Assembly (NCBI RefSeq): GCF_024171645.1
Contig: NZ_JALKAC010000001.1
Span: 62,001-126,000 of the forward strand
Reading direction: 5' to 3'
DNA: 64,000 nucleotides
Source of the DNA: Flavobacterium sp. HSC-32F16
GTDB lineage: Bacteria > Bacteroidota > Bacteroidia > Flavobacteriales > Flavobacteriaceae
Shown here: positions 42,912 through 51,977 of the stretch, piece after piece
Layout of the letters: the number at the start of each line of letters is the position of its first letter
Position numbering within the stretch: the first letter of the stretch is position 1
The notes under the pieces: generated by a model
Database searches by the model: none
What the model was told of the DNA's origin: nothing
What the model saw: the letters and a program-made list of their open reading frames with translations, nothing else
Translations under genes and position numbers: made by a program

Positions 42912-43862
42912 TTATTTTTTAATTAAACCTAATTCCACTAAACGTTCGTGTAAAAACTCGCCCGCTGTGATATCTTCGAATTTCTTAGGATTTTCTTCAT
43001 CAATACAGTTTTCAAGGCAGTCTAAACGCATATCGCTTACAGGATGCATAAAAAACGGAACAGAATAACGAGAAGTTCCCCATAATTCTCTTGGCGGATT
43101 TACCACCTGGTGAATCGTTGATTTCAACTTGTTGTTTGTATGTCTTGATAACATATCTCCCACATTAATTACTAATTCGTCATCTGCTGCAATAGCATCA
43201 ATCCAATCACCGTTGTGGTTTTGAACCTGAAGTCCTTTACCTTGGGCTCCCATTAATAAAGTAATTAAATTAATGTCGCCGTGAGCTGCTGCACGAATCG
43301 CATTTTCTGGCTCAGAAGTAATTGGCGGATAATGAATTGGTCTTAAAATAGAATTTCCTTCTTTTCCAAAGTTGTCAAAATAAAATTCATCTAAACCAAG
43401 ATGTAAAGCCAAAGCTCTTAAAACATAAATTCCTGTTTTTTCAAGCATTTGATACGCTTCTTTTCCTACTTCATTAAAACGAGGAAGTTCTTTTACTTCA
43501 ACGTTATCTGGGTATTCTGAAGCCCATTTAGAATCTTTGTCAACATACTGACCAAAATGCCAGAATTCCTTCAAATCTCCTTCTTTACGTCCTTTAGCAT
43601 GTTCTTTTCCAAAAGAAACATAACCTCTCTGGCCGCCAATTCCGGGAATTTCATAATTATGCTTAGTTTCTACTGGCAAGGCGAAAAATTTTCTAATTTC
43701 ACCATAAAGTTCGTCTACCAATTTGTCATCTAAAAAATGACCTTTTAAGGCAACGAAGCCAATGTTTTCAAATGCACTGCCGATTTCATTTACAAATTTT
43801 TGTTTACGTTTCGGGTCGTCCGAAAGGAAATCACGTAAGTCTACACTAGGAATGTTTTGCAT
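42912..43862 (-). CDS. Fe(II)/2-oxoglutarate-type oxygenase, isopenicillin N synthase family
   Basis: 316 residues. The jelly-roll core has the iron triad H194, D196 (AAHGDINL) and H251 (STIHQVV), and the 2-oxoglutarate/substrate-binding R265-Y-S267. The N-terminal DIOX_N-type domain is also present (about 4-110). This superfamily includes gibberellin-like and ethylene-type oxygenases and many bacterial enzymes of unknown substrate. It is a single gene, divergent from the E1 dehydrogenase across 168 bases. Confidence 0.85.
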   Translation of the reverse strand: MQNIPSVDLRDFLSDDPKRKQKFVNEIGSAFENIGFVALKGHFLDDKLVDELYGEIRKFFALPVETKHNYEIPGIGGQRGYVSFGKEHAKGRKEGDLKEFWHFGQYVDKDSKWASEYPDNVEVKELPRFNEVGKEAYQMLEKTGIYVLRALALHLGLDEFYFDNFGKEGNSILRPIHYPPITSEPENAIRAAAHGDINLITLLMGAQGKGLQVQNHNGDWIDAIAADDELVINVGDMLSRHTNNKLKSTIHQVVNPPRELWGTSRYSVPFFMHPVSDMRLDCLENCIDEENPKKFEDITAGEFLHERLVELGLIKK

Positions 43863-43998
43863 ACTTTACATTTTTATTTAAGAAAAAAGGTATAAACCTT
43901 TCCAAAACAAAGGTAAATAATATTTTAGATTTGAATTTTAAATCTTTTAATAAAATTGAAAAAATCAAACCAAAACAATCGAAATTGTTTGATTTTTT

Positions 43999-44006
43999 TA
44001 TCTTTG
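43999..44006 (+). promoter_or_regulatory. -7 promoter element of the E1 gene
   Basis: TATCTTTG stands 25 bases before the chosen ATG at 44031 and inside the longer frame that begins at a TTG, so the longer frame is unlikely to be translated. An imperfect hairpin (AAACAAT-CGAA-ATTGTTT, 43974-43991) precedes it. Confidence 0.55.
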
Positions 44007-44030
44007 ATAAAAACTAAACTTACCAGACCA

Positions 44031-46007
44031 ATGATCTTTTACAGAGAAAAACTTACTGATGAAAAATTACTAGATTTATATAAAAAACTTCTGAAACCGC
44101 GCTTAATAGAAGAAAAAATGTTGATTTTGATTCGACAAGGCAAAGTTTCAAAATGGTTTTCCGGAATAGGGCAGGAAGCTATTGCTGTGGGAGTTACCTC
44201 TGTTTTAGACGATTCTGAATATGTATTGCCAATGCACCGAAATCTGGGTGTTTTTACAACAAGAGATATTCCGCTGCACAGACTTTTTTCGCAATGGCAG
44301 GGAAAAGCTAACGGTTTTACAAAAGGCCGTGACAGAAGTTTTCACTTTGGAACTCAGGAATACAATATTATTGGAATGATTTCGCATTTGGGTCCGCAGC
44401 TTGGGATTGCTGACGGAATTGCCCTAGCGAATAAACTTAAGGACAATAAAAAAATTACAGCCGTTTTTACTGGTGAAGGTGCTACAAGCGAAGGTGATTT
44501 TCATGAAGCATTAAATATTGCGGCGGTTTGGAAACTTCCGGTTATGTTTATTATTGAAAATAACGGTTACGGACTTTCTACACCAACAAATGAGCAATAT
44601 TTATGCGAAAACCTCGCCGATAAAGGAATTGGTTACGGTATTGAAAGCTGGATTATTGACGGAAATAATATTGTAGAAGTTTACAATAAATTATCGAAGT
44701 TAAAAGAGGATATGATCGAAAATCCCCATCCGGTTTTATTAGAATTTAAAACTTTTAGAATGCGCGGCCACGAAGAAGCGAGCGGTACTAAATATGTTCC
44801 GCAGGAATTAATGGATCAGTGGGAGCTTAGAGACCCTGTTACTAATTATAAAAAATATTTAACTGAAATTGGAATTCTTACTGAAGAACTCGATGATCAG
44901 TTTCGCTCTGAAATTAAAAAGGAAATTGACGAAAACTGGGCGATGGCAAATGCCGAACCTGAAATCGAAGCTACTTATAGCGGAGAATTAGATGATGTTT
45001 ACAAACCGTATCAATTTGAAGAAGTTAACCCAGAATCAGGTAACGCTAATATTCGATTTATTGATGCTATCAGAAACGGTTTAAGCGAATCAATGCAGCG
45101 TCATAAAAACCTCGTTATTATGGGTCAGGACATTGCAGAATACGGAGGCGCTTTTAAAATAACAGACGGATTTGTTGAATATTTTGGAAAAGAACGTGTT
45201 CGAAATACGCCAATCTGCGAGAGTGCTGTTGTTTCGACTGCAATGGGATTATCGATTAATAATTATAAAGCAATTGTAGAAATGCAGTTTGCTGATTTTG
45301 TTTCTACAGGTTTTAATCCAATTGTAAATTTACTGGCAAAATCCCATTATCGCTGGGGTGAAAAAGCCGATGTTGTAGTTCGTATGCCTTGTGGCGGCGG
45401 AACTCAGGCCGGGCCGTTTCACTCACAGACAAATGAAGCCTGGTTTACTAAAACACCCGGTTTAAAAGTGGTTTATCCTGCTTTTCCGTATGATGCAAAA
45501 GGATTATTAAATACTGCGATTAATGATCCGAATCCGGTTTTATTTTTTGAACACAAACAATTATACAGAAGCGTTTATCAAGACGTTCCAACAGATTATT
45601 ACACACTTCCATTTGGAAAAGCATCTTTAATAAAAGAAGGAAATGCGGTAACGATTATTGCTTTTGGGGCTCCGGTTCACTGGGCTTTAGAAACTTTGGC
45701 TAAACATCCTGAAATAGAAGCTGACTTAATTGACTTAAGAACATTGCAGCCACTTGATACCGAAACTATTTTTGCTTCAGTTAAAAAGACAGGAAAAGCA
45801 ATAATTTATCAGGAAGACACTTTGTTTGGAGGAATTGCAAGTGATATTTCGGCTTTAATTATGGAAGAATGTTTCCAATATTTAGATGCTCCGGTAAAAA
45901 GAGTAGCGAGTTTAGATTCACCAATTCCGTTTACAAAAGCACTAGAAGATCAGTTTTTAGCTAAGAATAGATTTGAGGAAGTTTTGAAGGAATTGTTAGC
46001 GTATTAA
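44031..46007 (+). CDS. Fused E1 component (alpha+beta) of a branched-chain 2-oxoacid dehydrogenase
   Basis: 658 residues from the ATG at 44031, which lies after the promoter. The N-terminal alpha part carries the thiamine-diphosphate motif (TGEGATSEGDFHEALNIA ... IENNGYGLST) and SGTKYVPQ. The beta part, from about residue 335, has the transketolase-type sequence IMGQDIAEYGGAFK and the C-terminal TPICESAVVSTAMGLS and DIASLD-like region. In Bacteroidota this fused E1 works with separate E2 and E3 in 2-oxoisovalerate or related acid oxidation; those genes are not in the window. It ends before a long inverted repeat. Confidence 0.9.
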   Translation: MIFYREKLTDEKLLDLYKKLLKPRLIEEKMLILIRQGKVSKWFSGIGQEAIAVGVTSVLDDSEYVLPMHRNLGVFTTRDIPLHRLFSQWQGKANGFTKGRDRSFHFGTQEYNIIGMISHLGPQLGIADGIALANKLKDNKKITAVFTGEGATSEGDFHEALNIAAVWKLPVMFIIENNGYGLSTPTNEQYLCENLADKGIGYGIESWIIDGNNIVEVYNKLSKLKEDMIENPHPVLLEFKTFRMRGHEEASGTKYVPQELMDQWELRDPVTNYKKYLTEIGILTEELDDQFRSEIKKEIDENWAMANAEPEIEATYSGELDDVYKPYQFEEVNPESGNANIRFIDAIRNGLSESMQRHKNLVIMGQDIAEYGGAFKITDGFVEYFGKERVRNTPICESAVVSTAMGLSINNYKAIVEMQFADFVSTGFNPIVNLLAKSHYRWGEKADVVVRMPCGGGTQAGPFHSQTNEAWFTKTPGLKVVYPAFPYDAKGLLNTAINDPNPVLFFEHKQLYRSVYQDVPTDYYTLPFGKASLIKEGNAVTIIAFGAPVHWALETLAKHPEIEADLIDLRTLQPLDTETIFASVKKTGKAIIYQEDTLFGGIASDISALIMEECFQYLDAPVKRVASLDSPIPFTKALEDQFLAKNRFEEVLKELLAY

Positions 46008-46011
46008 AAAA

Positions 46012-46150
46012 TTTAAATACATAGAAACATAGTTTTTTCAAACCGATTAAAGGCGTTTCACTTAGTTTAAACAAACATAGCTATGTTTGAAAACTAGTTT
46101 CTTTTTATATTCTTTATTCAAGAAATAAAATCTATGTTTCTATGTGTTTA
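46012..46150. repeat. Long inverted repeat with an inner perfect palindrome
   Basis: The outer arms TACATAGAAACATAG (ending 46032) and CTATGTTTCTATGTG (from 46132) are complementary apart from their ends. The centre holds a perfect 18-base palindrome, CAAACATAGCTATGTTTG (46072-46089). It lies between convergent genes, so termination from both sides is plausible. The arms and centre share the word CATAG, suggesting an expanded repeat family. Confidence 0.7.
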
Positions 46151-46159
46151 AAAAACTTT

Positions 46160-47131
46160 TTAGATTAAAATAACCAATCTTTTTCCATCAGAAACTTCTG
46201 CGTTCCACATTTTCTCGATATCGACTAAATTCACCTTTTCAATATTTACTTTTAATTTGTTTTGAGAAGCCAGAAGAAACATTTCAGGAAGTATTTCTGA
46301 AAATAAAAGTTTCACTTCATCTTTTGTCCAACTCCCTAAACCAGATCCAGATAATTGCAAATCAACACTTCGTAAAATTTGAGATGATAATTGAATTACA
46401 TCTCCCGACATTGAACCAACAGAAACATATCTCGTTTTAGGAGTAAAATTTCCGTTTCCTTTTAAAACCGAAAGAATAAGCTCTGCCGAATGTCCCCATA
46501 AATAATCCAAAACAATATCAATTGGTGTATTTTGATGGATTTCTTTTAACTGAGAAATAAACGATTCGTCATTTTGTTTTAGAGAAACAATTTCGTCAGC
46601 TCCTAATTCTAAAAGACTTTGAAGTGTTTTCTCGTTTCTTCCTGTAACAATTATTTTCTTCGCTCCATAATATTTCGCAATCTGAATGGCCATTTGGCCT
46701 GTAAAACCTGTTGCGCCATTAATTAAAACCGTTTCTCCAGGTTTTATTCCGGCTCTAAATCGAAGCGCCATTGCCGAACCTGCAACCGCATTTGGCATTG
46801 CTGCAGCCGTTGCAACATCAATTCCGTATGGTAATGCAACCATTCTGTTTTTCTCTACTAAAGCTTTTTCGGCTATTGTTCCGGAAATTCCTCGTGCATA
46901 AACTGTGGTTCCATTTTCGAGCAAACCAATGGCGTCACTCCCAATTATAAATCCGTTTTGATTTTCATTTTCCGAAGAATAATGTTCACCACTTGCAATT
47001 CCTTTATCCAGATTGGTAATCGCCACGGCTTTAACCGAAATTAAAACCTCATTTTCATTTGCTGCGACTGGCTCTTGGAATTCTGCATATTTTGGCAATT
47101 CGCCCATTTTATAAACTACTGCTGCTTTCAT
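46160..47131 (-). CDS. Medium-chain dehydrogenase/quinone oxidoreductase-like protein
   Basis: 323 residues of the zinc-independent MDR superfamily. The N-terminal GroES-like domain is followed by the Rossmann loop INGATGFTGQMAIQIAKYYGAKKIIVTG (about 140-166), and the lack of zinc-binding cysteines fits the quinone oxidoreductase branch. It reduces an alkenal or quinone with NADPH, substrate unknown. It lies near a Crp-type gene cluster but is separated from it by the repeat at 47244-47314. Confidence 0.85.
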   Translation of the reverse strand: MKAAVVYKMGELPKYAEFQEPVAANENEVLISVKAVAITNLDKGIASGEHYSSENENQNGFIIGSDAIGLLENGTTVYARGISGTIAEKALVEKNRMVALPYGIDVATAAAMPNAVAGSAMALRFRAGIKPGETVLINGATGFTGQMAIQIAKYYGAKKIIVTGRNEKTLQSLLELGADEIVSLKQNDESFISQLKEIHQNTPIDIVLDYLWGHSAELILSVLKGNGNFTPKTRYVSVGSMSGDVIQLSSQILRSVDLQLSGSGLGSWTKDEVKLLFSEILPEMFLLASQNKLKVNIEKVNLVDIEKMWNAEVSDGKRLVILI

Positions 47132-47243
47132 AATTTTTATAAATATTAAATTTTATGAAGCAAAATTATACAGCCGTTTATGGACAGGCAATAACATTTG
47201 TTATCAAATGAAATAAGAAACAATTATCAAGTTTTTTTTTTTA

Positions 47244-47314
47244 ACCATATAAGTTATATAAGTTCATTTAAATTGAAAGCTAAAACTTAAATTTTCTTAT
47301 ATAACTTATATGGT
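47244..47314. repeat. Perfect 19-bp inverted repeat
   Basis: ACCATATAAGTTATATAAG (47244-47262) and its exact complement (47296-47314) flank 33 bases, only nine bases after the Crp-type gene ends. A hairpin of this strength can act as a terminator. The stem is almost all A/T, like known Flavobacterium intergenic repeats. Confidence 0.7.
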
Positions 47315-47324
47315 GAAATTTTAA

Positions 47325-47900
47325 TTATTTTTTGTGAACCAATTTACTTTTGATTCGGCTTAAATGAACCGTACTCACACCAAGATAAGATGCAATGTAA
47401 TGCTGCGGAACGCGCTGCACAATTTGAGGTTTTTCTTCAATTAAACTGAGATAACGTTGAGTAGGGGAGTCTTTTATGAAAGAAAAAAAGTGTTTCATAT
47501 AATCAAATGTTCTTTGAAAAAGCATATTAATTAACCGATCCCGAAGTTCAGGGATTTCTTTTATTTCTTCCAAAATTGTGTCAACATCATTTTTAGAAAC
47601 CCACCATAAAACAGAAGGTTCGATTGTTTCTACCACAACCGGACTCGGGAATTTTTTAATGAAACTTTCGATAGAAGCAACGCTCTGATTTTCGAAAAAG
47701 AACTGTGAAGTTAAATCTTTTCCGTTATTATTAAACCAAACCCTGATACAGCCTTTTTCTATTATAAAAAGCTTTTTAGAAACTTCGCCTTCTTCAATCA
47801 AAACTGTTTTGACCGGAACTTCAATACGGTTGAAATAACTGGTATATTCGTTCCATTTTTCATCAGTTAAAGGGAATTTATTTCGGAATTGTTCGAACAT
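47325..47900 (-). CDS. Crp/Fnr-family regulator
   Basis: 191 residues. A cyclic-nucleotide-binding-like beta roll (KLFIIEKGCIRVWFNNNGK) is followed by a short winged helix region ending QRVPQHYIASYLGVSTVHLSRIKS. It is similar in plan to 37761-38330. Its start codon directly follows the stop of the preceding gene (TAA then ATG), so it is the third gene of an operon with two unrecognised proteins. Confidence 0.85.
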   Translation of the reverse strand: MFEQFRNKFPLTDEKWNEYTSYFNRIEVPVKTVLIEEGEVSKKLFIIEKGCIRVWFNNNGKDLTSQFFFENQSVASIESFIKKFPSPVVVETIEPSVLWWVSKNDVDTILEEIKEIPELRDRLINMLFQRTFDYMKHFFSFIKDSPTQRYLSLIEEKPQIVQRVPQHYIASYLGVSTVHLSRIKSKLVHKK

Positions 47901-48488
47901 TTATATCAGTTTAAGTTCTTTTGCTAAAGTAAAATTTGTAGTCACAAGCAAGTTATCACTCATACCATAAACTTCATTCTGTTCTGAATCTTTAAATTTA
48001 GAAGCACTCAAAATTATTGTTTTCTCATTTTCTGTCCTAAGTAAAAAAGTCTGTGGATAAATATAATACTTCGTATTTGTATCATCTAAATTTGAAGAAG
48101 ATACTTTTTCCCAATTGATTTTAAAATCAATAATTTTCTGACCAATTAAGTTAATCCACTTTTCCTCATTAGAAACATCCCATTTTTGCTCGTAATCATT
48201 AGGTTTTTCTTCTAAATCAATTTCTTTTGACAATAGTCCATAACTAAAAAAGGTATTGTCCCAAAAAACATAAATCGTTTTGTTTGTAGTTTTAAAATAA
48301 ATAGAATGATCAAGAGAATCTATATCTGAATATTTTGTGTTATAAAGTGGTTCTGGAGAAAGCACAATATTTTCATCATCTAAATTGCAGTAATCTATTT
48401 CTCCATAAATAATTCCTTCAATTATTTCTTCAACAAACATTTTGCGACAATTGTTTTCATAAACAATGTGTTCATCCGTTAATAGCAT
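47901..48488 (-). CDS. Protein of unknown function
   Basis: 195 residues from the ATG at 48488; the longer frame to 48521 would overlap the preceding gene and starts with TTG. The composition is soluble and acidic, with no signal peptide and several aromatic-rich strands (SIYFKTTNKTIYVFWDNTFFSY). I do not recognise the family. It lies between a 135-residue conserved protein and the Crp-type regulator with minimal gaps, so the three may share a function, possibly a sensor partner of the regulator. Confidence 0.6.
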   Translation of the reverse strand: MLLTDEHIVYENNCRKMFVEEIIEGIIYGEIDYCNLDDENIVLSPEPLYNTKYSDIDSLDHSIYFKTTNKTIYVFWDNTFFSYGLLSKEIDLEEKPNDYEQKWDVSNEEKWINLIGQKIIDFKINWEKVSSSNLDDTNTKYYIYPQTFLLRTENEKTIILSASKFKDSEQNEVYGMSDNLLVTTNFTLAKELKLI

Positions 48489-48495
48489 AGAATAA

Positions 48496-48903
48496 CTATT
48501 TAGAATCTGATTCAACCTCAAACAACTGCACCTGACTTTTCAATCTCTCAATCAACAAATTCATCATTCGTTTATTTAAACTTGAGGAGTTCTGAATGTA
48601 GGTTTCATATTCTTCAATTGTAAAAAGTGCCATTACTATTCCTTTTAGGGAATTTCTGAACTTAATATCTTTTTGAATGGAGTTTTCTATTGTCTGGAGT
48701 TTTTTTTCGACAGAATAGGAATAAAAATCGGCTTTGTTTTTATTGACATAATTAATAAAAACCGCTACAAACAAATCATTTTGAAGTTTCAATATAGGTC
48801 TAATGGTTTGATTTTGAAAGATTTCATCTGTAGAAGATTGAGCACTTACGGTCCCTAAAGTTTCGCCTCTGAATTCTCTTAAAAAAATATCTCTATCTGC
48901 CAT
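48496..48903 (-). CDS. Conserved Bacteroidota protein, unknown function
   Basis: 135 residues, all-alpha in appearance (LQNDLFVAVFINYVNKNKADFYSYS, RNSLKGIVMALFTIEEYETYIQN, LNKRMMNLLIERLKSQVQLFE). I recall similar proteins in many Flavobacteria, sometimes mislabelled glyoxalase; no VOC motif is visible, so I use no such name. It is first gene of the three-gene operon with 47901-48488 and the Crp-type regulator. Confidence 0.65.
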   Translation of the reverse strand: MADRDIFLREFRGETLGTVSAQSSTDEIFQNQTIRPILKLQNDLFVAVFINYVNKNKADFYSYSVEKKLQTIENSIQKDIKFRNSLKGIVMALFTIEEYETYIQNSSSLNKRMMNLLIERLKSQVQLFEVESDSK

Positions 48904-49081
48904 GTTTTTTATTTAAATTTAGAAAAAAATCTAATACAAAAAATTAAACAATAAAAGTAATATCAGAAATTTTAAGTTTTATTCTCTTAAAAGACTGAAA
49001 TTGCTTGTATGTAGAAAATAAATTAATTTAGCGAAGCACATACTATAAACTTATTAATTAGGCAGTCTAAAAAATACACTT

Positions 49082-49510
49082 ATGAAAATAACATCTTTCT
49101 CTTTTTTTCTCTTGATTGTCACTGTTCTTATTTCTTGTAATTCAAAGGAAAAGAAAGATAACTATAAAGAAGTTTCCTATCAGGCTGTAAACAATAAAGA
49201 CACTGCTGTTTTAGCGATAAAAATCAGCGATAAACGTTTTTACGGACGTTACGAAATTTCGTATTACGGAGTAGGGAAGGATTCGGGAGATGTAAGGGGA
49301 GACATAAAGGGAAATACTTTGACAGGAGATTTTCATTATATCTCTAACGGCGGCAGCTGGAAAAGAATCCCTTTAGCTTTGCTTAAAAAAGACAGCAAAT
49401 TGATTTTAGGAAATGGTGTAGTAGGAACTTATATGAATCTTCCGTGTTTTATTCAGGGAACTTTAAATTACAATGATCCTAAGTTTGTTTTTGAAGAGAC
49501 GGGGAGATAG
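49082..49510 (+). CDS. Small lipoprotein, unknown function
   Basis: 142 residues with a lipoprotein signal and lipobox VLISC (cysteine at 19), followed by a charged linker and a beta-rich domain (LAIKISDKRFYGRYEISYYGVGKDSGDV, GNTLTGDFHYISNGGSWKRIPL). Function unknown; envelope location is likely. It is monocistronic with a T-run and palindromic repeat element directly after it. Confidence 0.7.
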   Translation: MKITSFSFFLLIVTVLISCNSKEKKDNYKEVSYQAVNNKDTAVLAIKISDKRFYGRYEISYYGVGKDSGDVRGDIKGNTLTGDFHYISNGGSWKRIPLALLKKDSKLILGNGVVGTYMNLPCFIQGTLNYNDPKFVFEETGR

Positions 49511-49511
49511 T

Positions 49512-49685
49512 TTTTTTTTTCAAGTTTCAGGTTTTCATTTCGAGGAGTGAGAAATCGTACAAGAGATTCTATACAGAATGCCGCCAATCTTTGACGATAT
49601 ACGTGTGCGATTTCTCCTTTCAGTCGAAATGACAATACTTTAGACAAAGCTGAGAACATGAAACCTGAAACTTGAAACAAAAAAA
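49512..49685. repeat. Nested palindromic repeat element, copy 1
   Basis: The outer 17-bp perfect arms TTTCAAGTTTCAGGTTT (49518-49534) and complement (49661-49677) enclose inner pairs: CATTTCGA with TCGAAATG (49536-49543, 49624-49631) and GAGAAATCG with CGATTTCTC (49549-49557, 49608-49616). The whole unit folds on itself. The outer arm is shared with the element at 53526-53670. It lies between the lipoprotein and MscS gene ends. Confidence 0.8.
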
Positions 49686-49686
49686 C

Positions 49687-50946
49687 TCACCTGTCCAATC
49701 GTCCAATCTGAGATGGCAGTTCGAATATTTCAAGATCGAAATAAATAACTGACGCCATAACATGATCGAAAATATCCGACATTATGTATTCGTAGTTTGC
49801 CCAGCGTTTATCACTCGAAAAAACATAAATTTCCAACGGCACTCCATGCGCCGTAGATTGCAGCTGGCGGCACATAATATGCATGTTTTTATTTAATCCC
49901 GGATGATCTAATAAATACTGCATGATATATTTTCTAAACATACCTAAATTGGTCATATTACGACCATTAAGCAAAAGTGATTTATCAATTCCGCGAAGAT
50001 CATTGTACTTTTCAATTTCGGCTTGTCTGGTTTCGATATACGAAGTAATAAGCTGAATTCCTTTCATGTGATTTAAATCATCATTATTAAGGAAACGAAT
50101 GCTGCTGCTTTTTATTAAAACATGTCTTTTAATACGTCTTCCTTCAGATTTCTGCATGCCTCGCCAGTTTTGGAAAGAATCTGAACTCAAGGCATACGTT
50201 GGAATCGTGGTAATCGTATTATCAAAATTGCGGACTTTTACTGTTGTGAGATTGATTTCAATTACATCTCCATCAGCACCAAATTTATCCATCGTAATCC
50301 AGTCACCAATGCGAACCATATCGTTTATGGCAACCTGAACACTGGAAACAAATCCCAAAATTGTATCTCTGAAAATCAAGATAATAATAGCCGAAAGTGT
50401 TCCTAAAATGGTTAACAATTCACCTTTTTTGATTCCGAATAAAGTCGATATAATCATGGCAACCCCAAAAATCCAAAGTACGATCATAATAACCTGAACG
50501 AAGCTGTCGATAGGTTTGTCGCTGTATTCCGGTTTTTGTTTTAAATAATCACGTAAAGCATTAAAAATCGTCCTGATGATCCATAAGCTGATCAGAACGA
50601 TATAAATACCGACAATTTTTCCAAAAAGCAGTTCCCAATATTCGTATTTATCCAGAATAATAGGAACGGCTTTGTAAATAAAGAAAAACGGAATTAAATA
50701 CGCTGTGTATTTTGTGGTTTTGTTGTGTATTAAATAATCGTCAAATTTGGTTTTGGTTCGCTGCGCAAAAACGGCAGTTAATGTTACCAAAACAAATTTT
50801 GCGATATAATATATTGCTAACGCCAGAAGCAGCATAATAGCAATATTAAAGACCAGACTTATATAAGACGCAAAATTGCGGCTCATTCCCCAATCTCTGA
50901 AAAGCGGATATAAAAAATTAAATATTTTATCCAAAAGCTTAAGCAT
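49687..50946 (-). CDS. MscS-family mechanosensitive channel
   Basis: 419 residues. Five or so membrane helices in the first ~190 residues are followed by the MscS pore and beta domain (IILIFRDTILGFVSSVQVAINDMVRIGDWITMDKFGADGDVIEINLTTVKVRNFDNTITTIPT). The length and long C-terminal domain fit the YbdG/YnaI-like larger group, which releases solutes on hypoosmotic shock. It overlaps the DUF3817-like gene by eight bases, so the two are co-transcribed. Confidence 0.9.
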   Translation of the reverse strand: MLKLLDKIFNFLYPLFRDWGMSRNFASYISLVFNIAIMLLLALAIYYIAKFVLVTLTAVFAQRTKTKFDDYLIHNKTTKYTAYLIPFFFIYKAVPIILDKYEYWELLFGKIVGIYIVLISLWIIRTIFNALRDYLKQKPEYSDKPIDSFVQVIMIVLWIFGVAMIISTLFGIKKGELLTILGTLSAIIILIFRDTILGFVSSVQVAINDMVRIGDWITMDKFGADGDVIEINLTTVKVRNFDNTITTIPTYALSSDSFQNWRGMQKSEGRRIKRHVLIKSSSIRFLNNDDLNHMKGIQLITSYIETRQAEIEKYNDLRGIDKSLLLNGRNMTNLGMFRKYIMQYLLDHPGLNKNMHIMCRQLQSTAHGVPLEIYVFSSDKRWANYEYIMSDIFDHVMASVIYFDLEIFELPSQIGRLDR

Positions 50947-51232
50947 TTGCTTTATTTTCTAAATATTTTTTCTCAACATAAAATGTTCCAAACGGAATAA
51001 GAGAAGCAATTAGAATGATAGCAAAGGTTTTTAAATCCCAATTTTGAGATTTTTTCAATAAAAAAGCCAAAATAATATAACCAATAAATAAAACACCATG
51101 TGTCATTCCTAATGGTCTTAATAAAGTATGATAAAGTTCAGGATTGTTAGTTTTAATAATAAGCATGTTAGCAAATAAAACCAGATAAGAGACTCCTTCT
51201 AAAATAGCGGTAACTTTGAAAATCTTAAGCAT
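50939..51232 (-). CDS. DUF3817-type membrane protein
   Basis: 97 residues with three membrane helices (MLKIFKVTAILEGVSYLVLF, MTHGVLFIGYIILAFLL, TFAIILIASLIPFGTFYVEKKYL). The EGVSYL and HG motifs are hallmarks of DUF3817. Function unknown. It starts the operon with the MscS channel, whose ATG overlaps its 3' end by eight bases. Confidence 0.8.
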   Translation of the reverse strand: MLKIFKVTAILEGVSYLVLFANMLIIKTNNPELYHTLLRPLGMTHGVLFIGYIILAFLLKKSQNWDLKTFAIILIASLIPFGTFYVEKKYLENKANA

Positions 51233-51309
51233 GTAGATATTTTTTGAAATTATATGGGCAAAATTAAGTATTAGGATTGGTTTTTGAGTTATGTGTCAGG
51301 AAAGTAATT

Positions 51310-51317
51310 TACTTTTG
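51310..51317 (+). promoter_or_regulatory. -7 promoter element of the DUF6155 gene
   Basis: TACTTTTG lies 18 bases before the ATG at 51336. A TTG at 51284-51286 is 23 bases upstream, a loose -33 match. Confidence 0.45.
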
Positions 51318-51335
51318 TATTCTTAAACTTTGATA

Positions 51336-51869
51336 ATGAGCAAACGCGATTTAAAAAAATATTTAGCCGAATTAACCAAAGAACAACTCGAAGAACAACT
51401 TATTGAACTTTACGAAAAGTTTAGTCCTGTAAAAGTGTATTACGACTTTGTTTTTAACCCGAAAGAAGACAAACTTCTGCAGGAATCTAAAGTAAAAATT
51501 TCGCATGAATATTTTCCTGTAAAAAAGCCAAACGCAAAGTGGCGGCCAAGGGCTAAAATGCGACGTTCTGTTGCTCAAAAAATCATAAAACATTTTATTT
51601 CTTTAGGAGTTGATTCTTTTGTAATTGCCGATTTAATGTTTTACAACATAGAAATTGCGCAAACGTATTCGTCAAATAATCTTATTAAACAGGAATTGTT
51701 TTACAAAAGTATCTTCAATTCATTTGAGCAGGCAGTAAATTTTGCTATTTCTAATGGAATTTTACCTGAATTTAAATCAAGAATTGAGGCAATTTATCAA
51801 GAGACTTTGCAGCAAAAATGGAAAAACAGGTATGATTTTGAAGCAATTTTAGAAAAAATCGACTTATAA
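51336..51869 (+). CDS. DUF6155-type protein
   Basis: 177 residues from the ATG at 51336. The sequence is mostly alpha-helical and charged (DLKKYLAELTKEQLEEQLIELYEKFSPVKVYYDF, ISLGVDSFVIADLMFYNIEIAQ). I recognise it as similar to DUF6155 from Bacteroidota, function unknown. It precedes the helicase gene by 108 bases, with its own promoter, so they are not necessarily linked. Confidence 0.65.
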   Translation: MSKRDLKKYLAELTKEQLEEQLIELYEKFSPVKVYYDFVFNPKEDKLLQESKVKISHEYFPVKKPNAKWRPRAKMRRSVAQKIIKHFISLGVDSFVIADLMFYNIEIAQTYSSNNLIKQELFYKSIFNSFEQAVNFAISNGILPEFKSRIEAIYQETLQQKWKNRYDFEAILEKIDL

Positions 51870-51949
51870 AAGCACTTCCTATAAAAAATCTTATTTAAAA
51901 AAAACATTTATTTTAGGTTAAAATAAGATGAATAACTGTTTTTTAGGTG

Positions 51950-51957
51950 TATTTTTG
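51950..51957 (+). promoter_or_regulatory. -7 promoter element of the DEAD/DEAH helicase gene
   Basis: TATTTTTG is 20 bases before the ATG at 51978. No TTG at a good -33 spacing was seen. Confidence 0.45.
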
Positions 51958-51977
51958 CAAAAATCCAAAAATAAACA

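Noticed and set aside
43956..44030. Longer N-terminus of the E1 gene from a TTG
   Set aside because: A -7 promoter box and a hairpin lie inside the extension, and the ATG at 44031 starts the conserved sequence.
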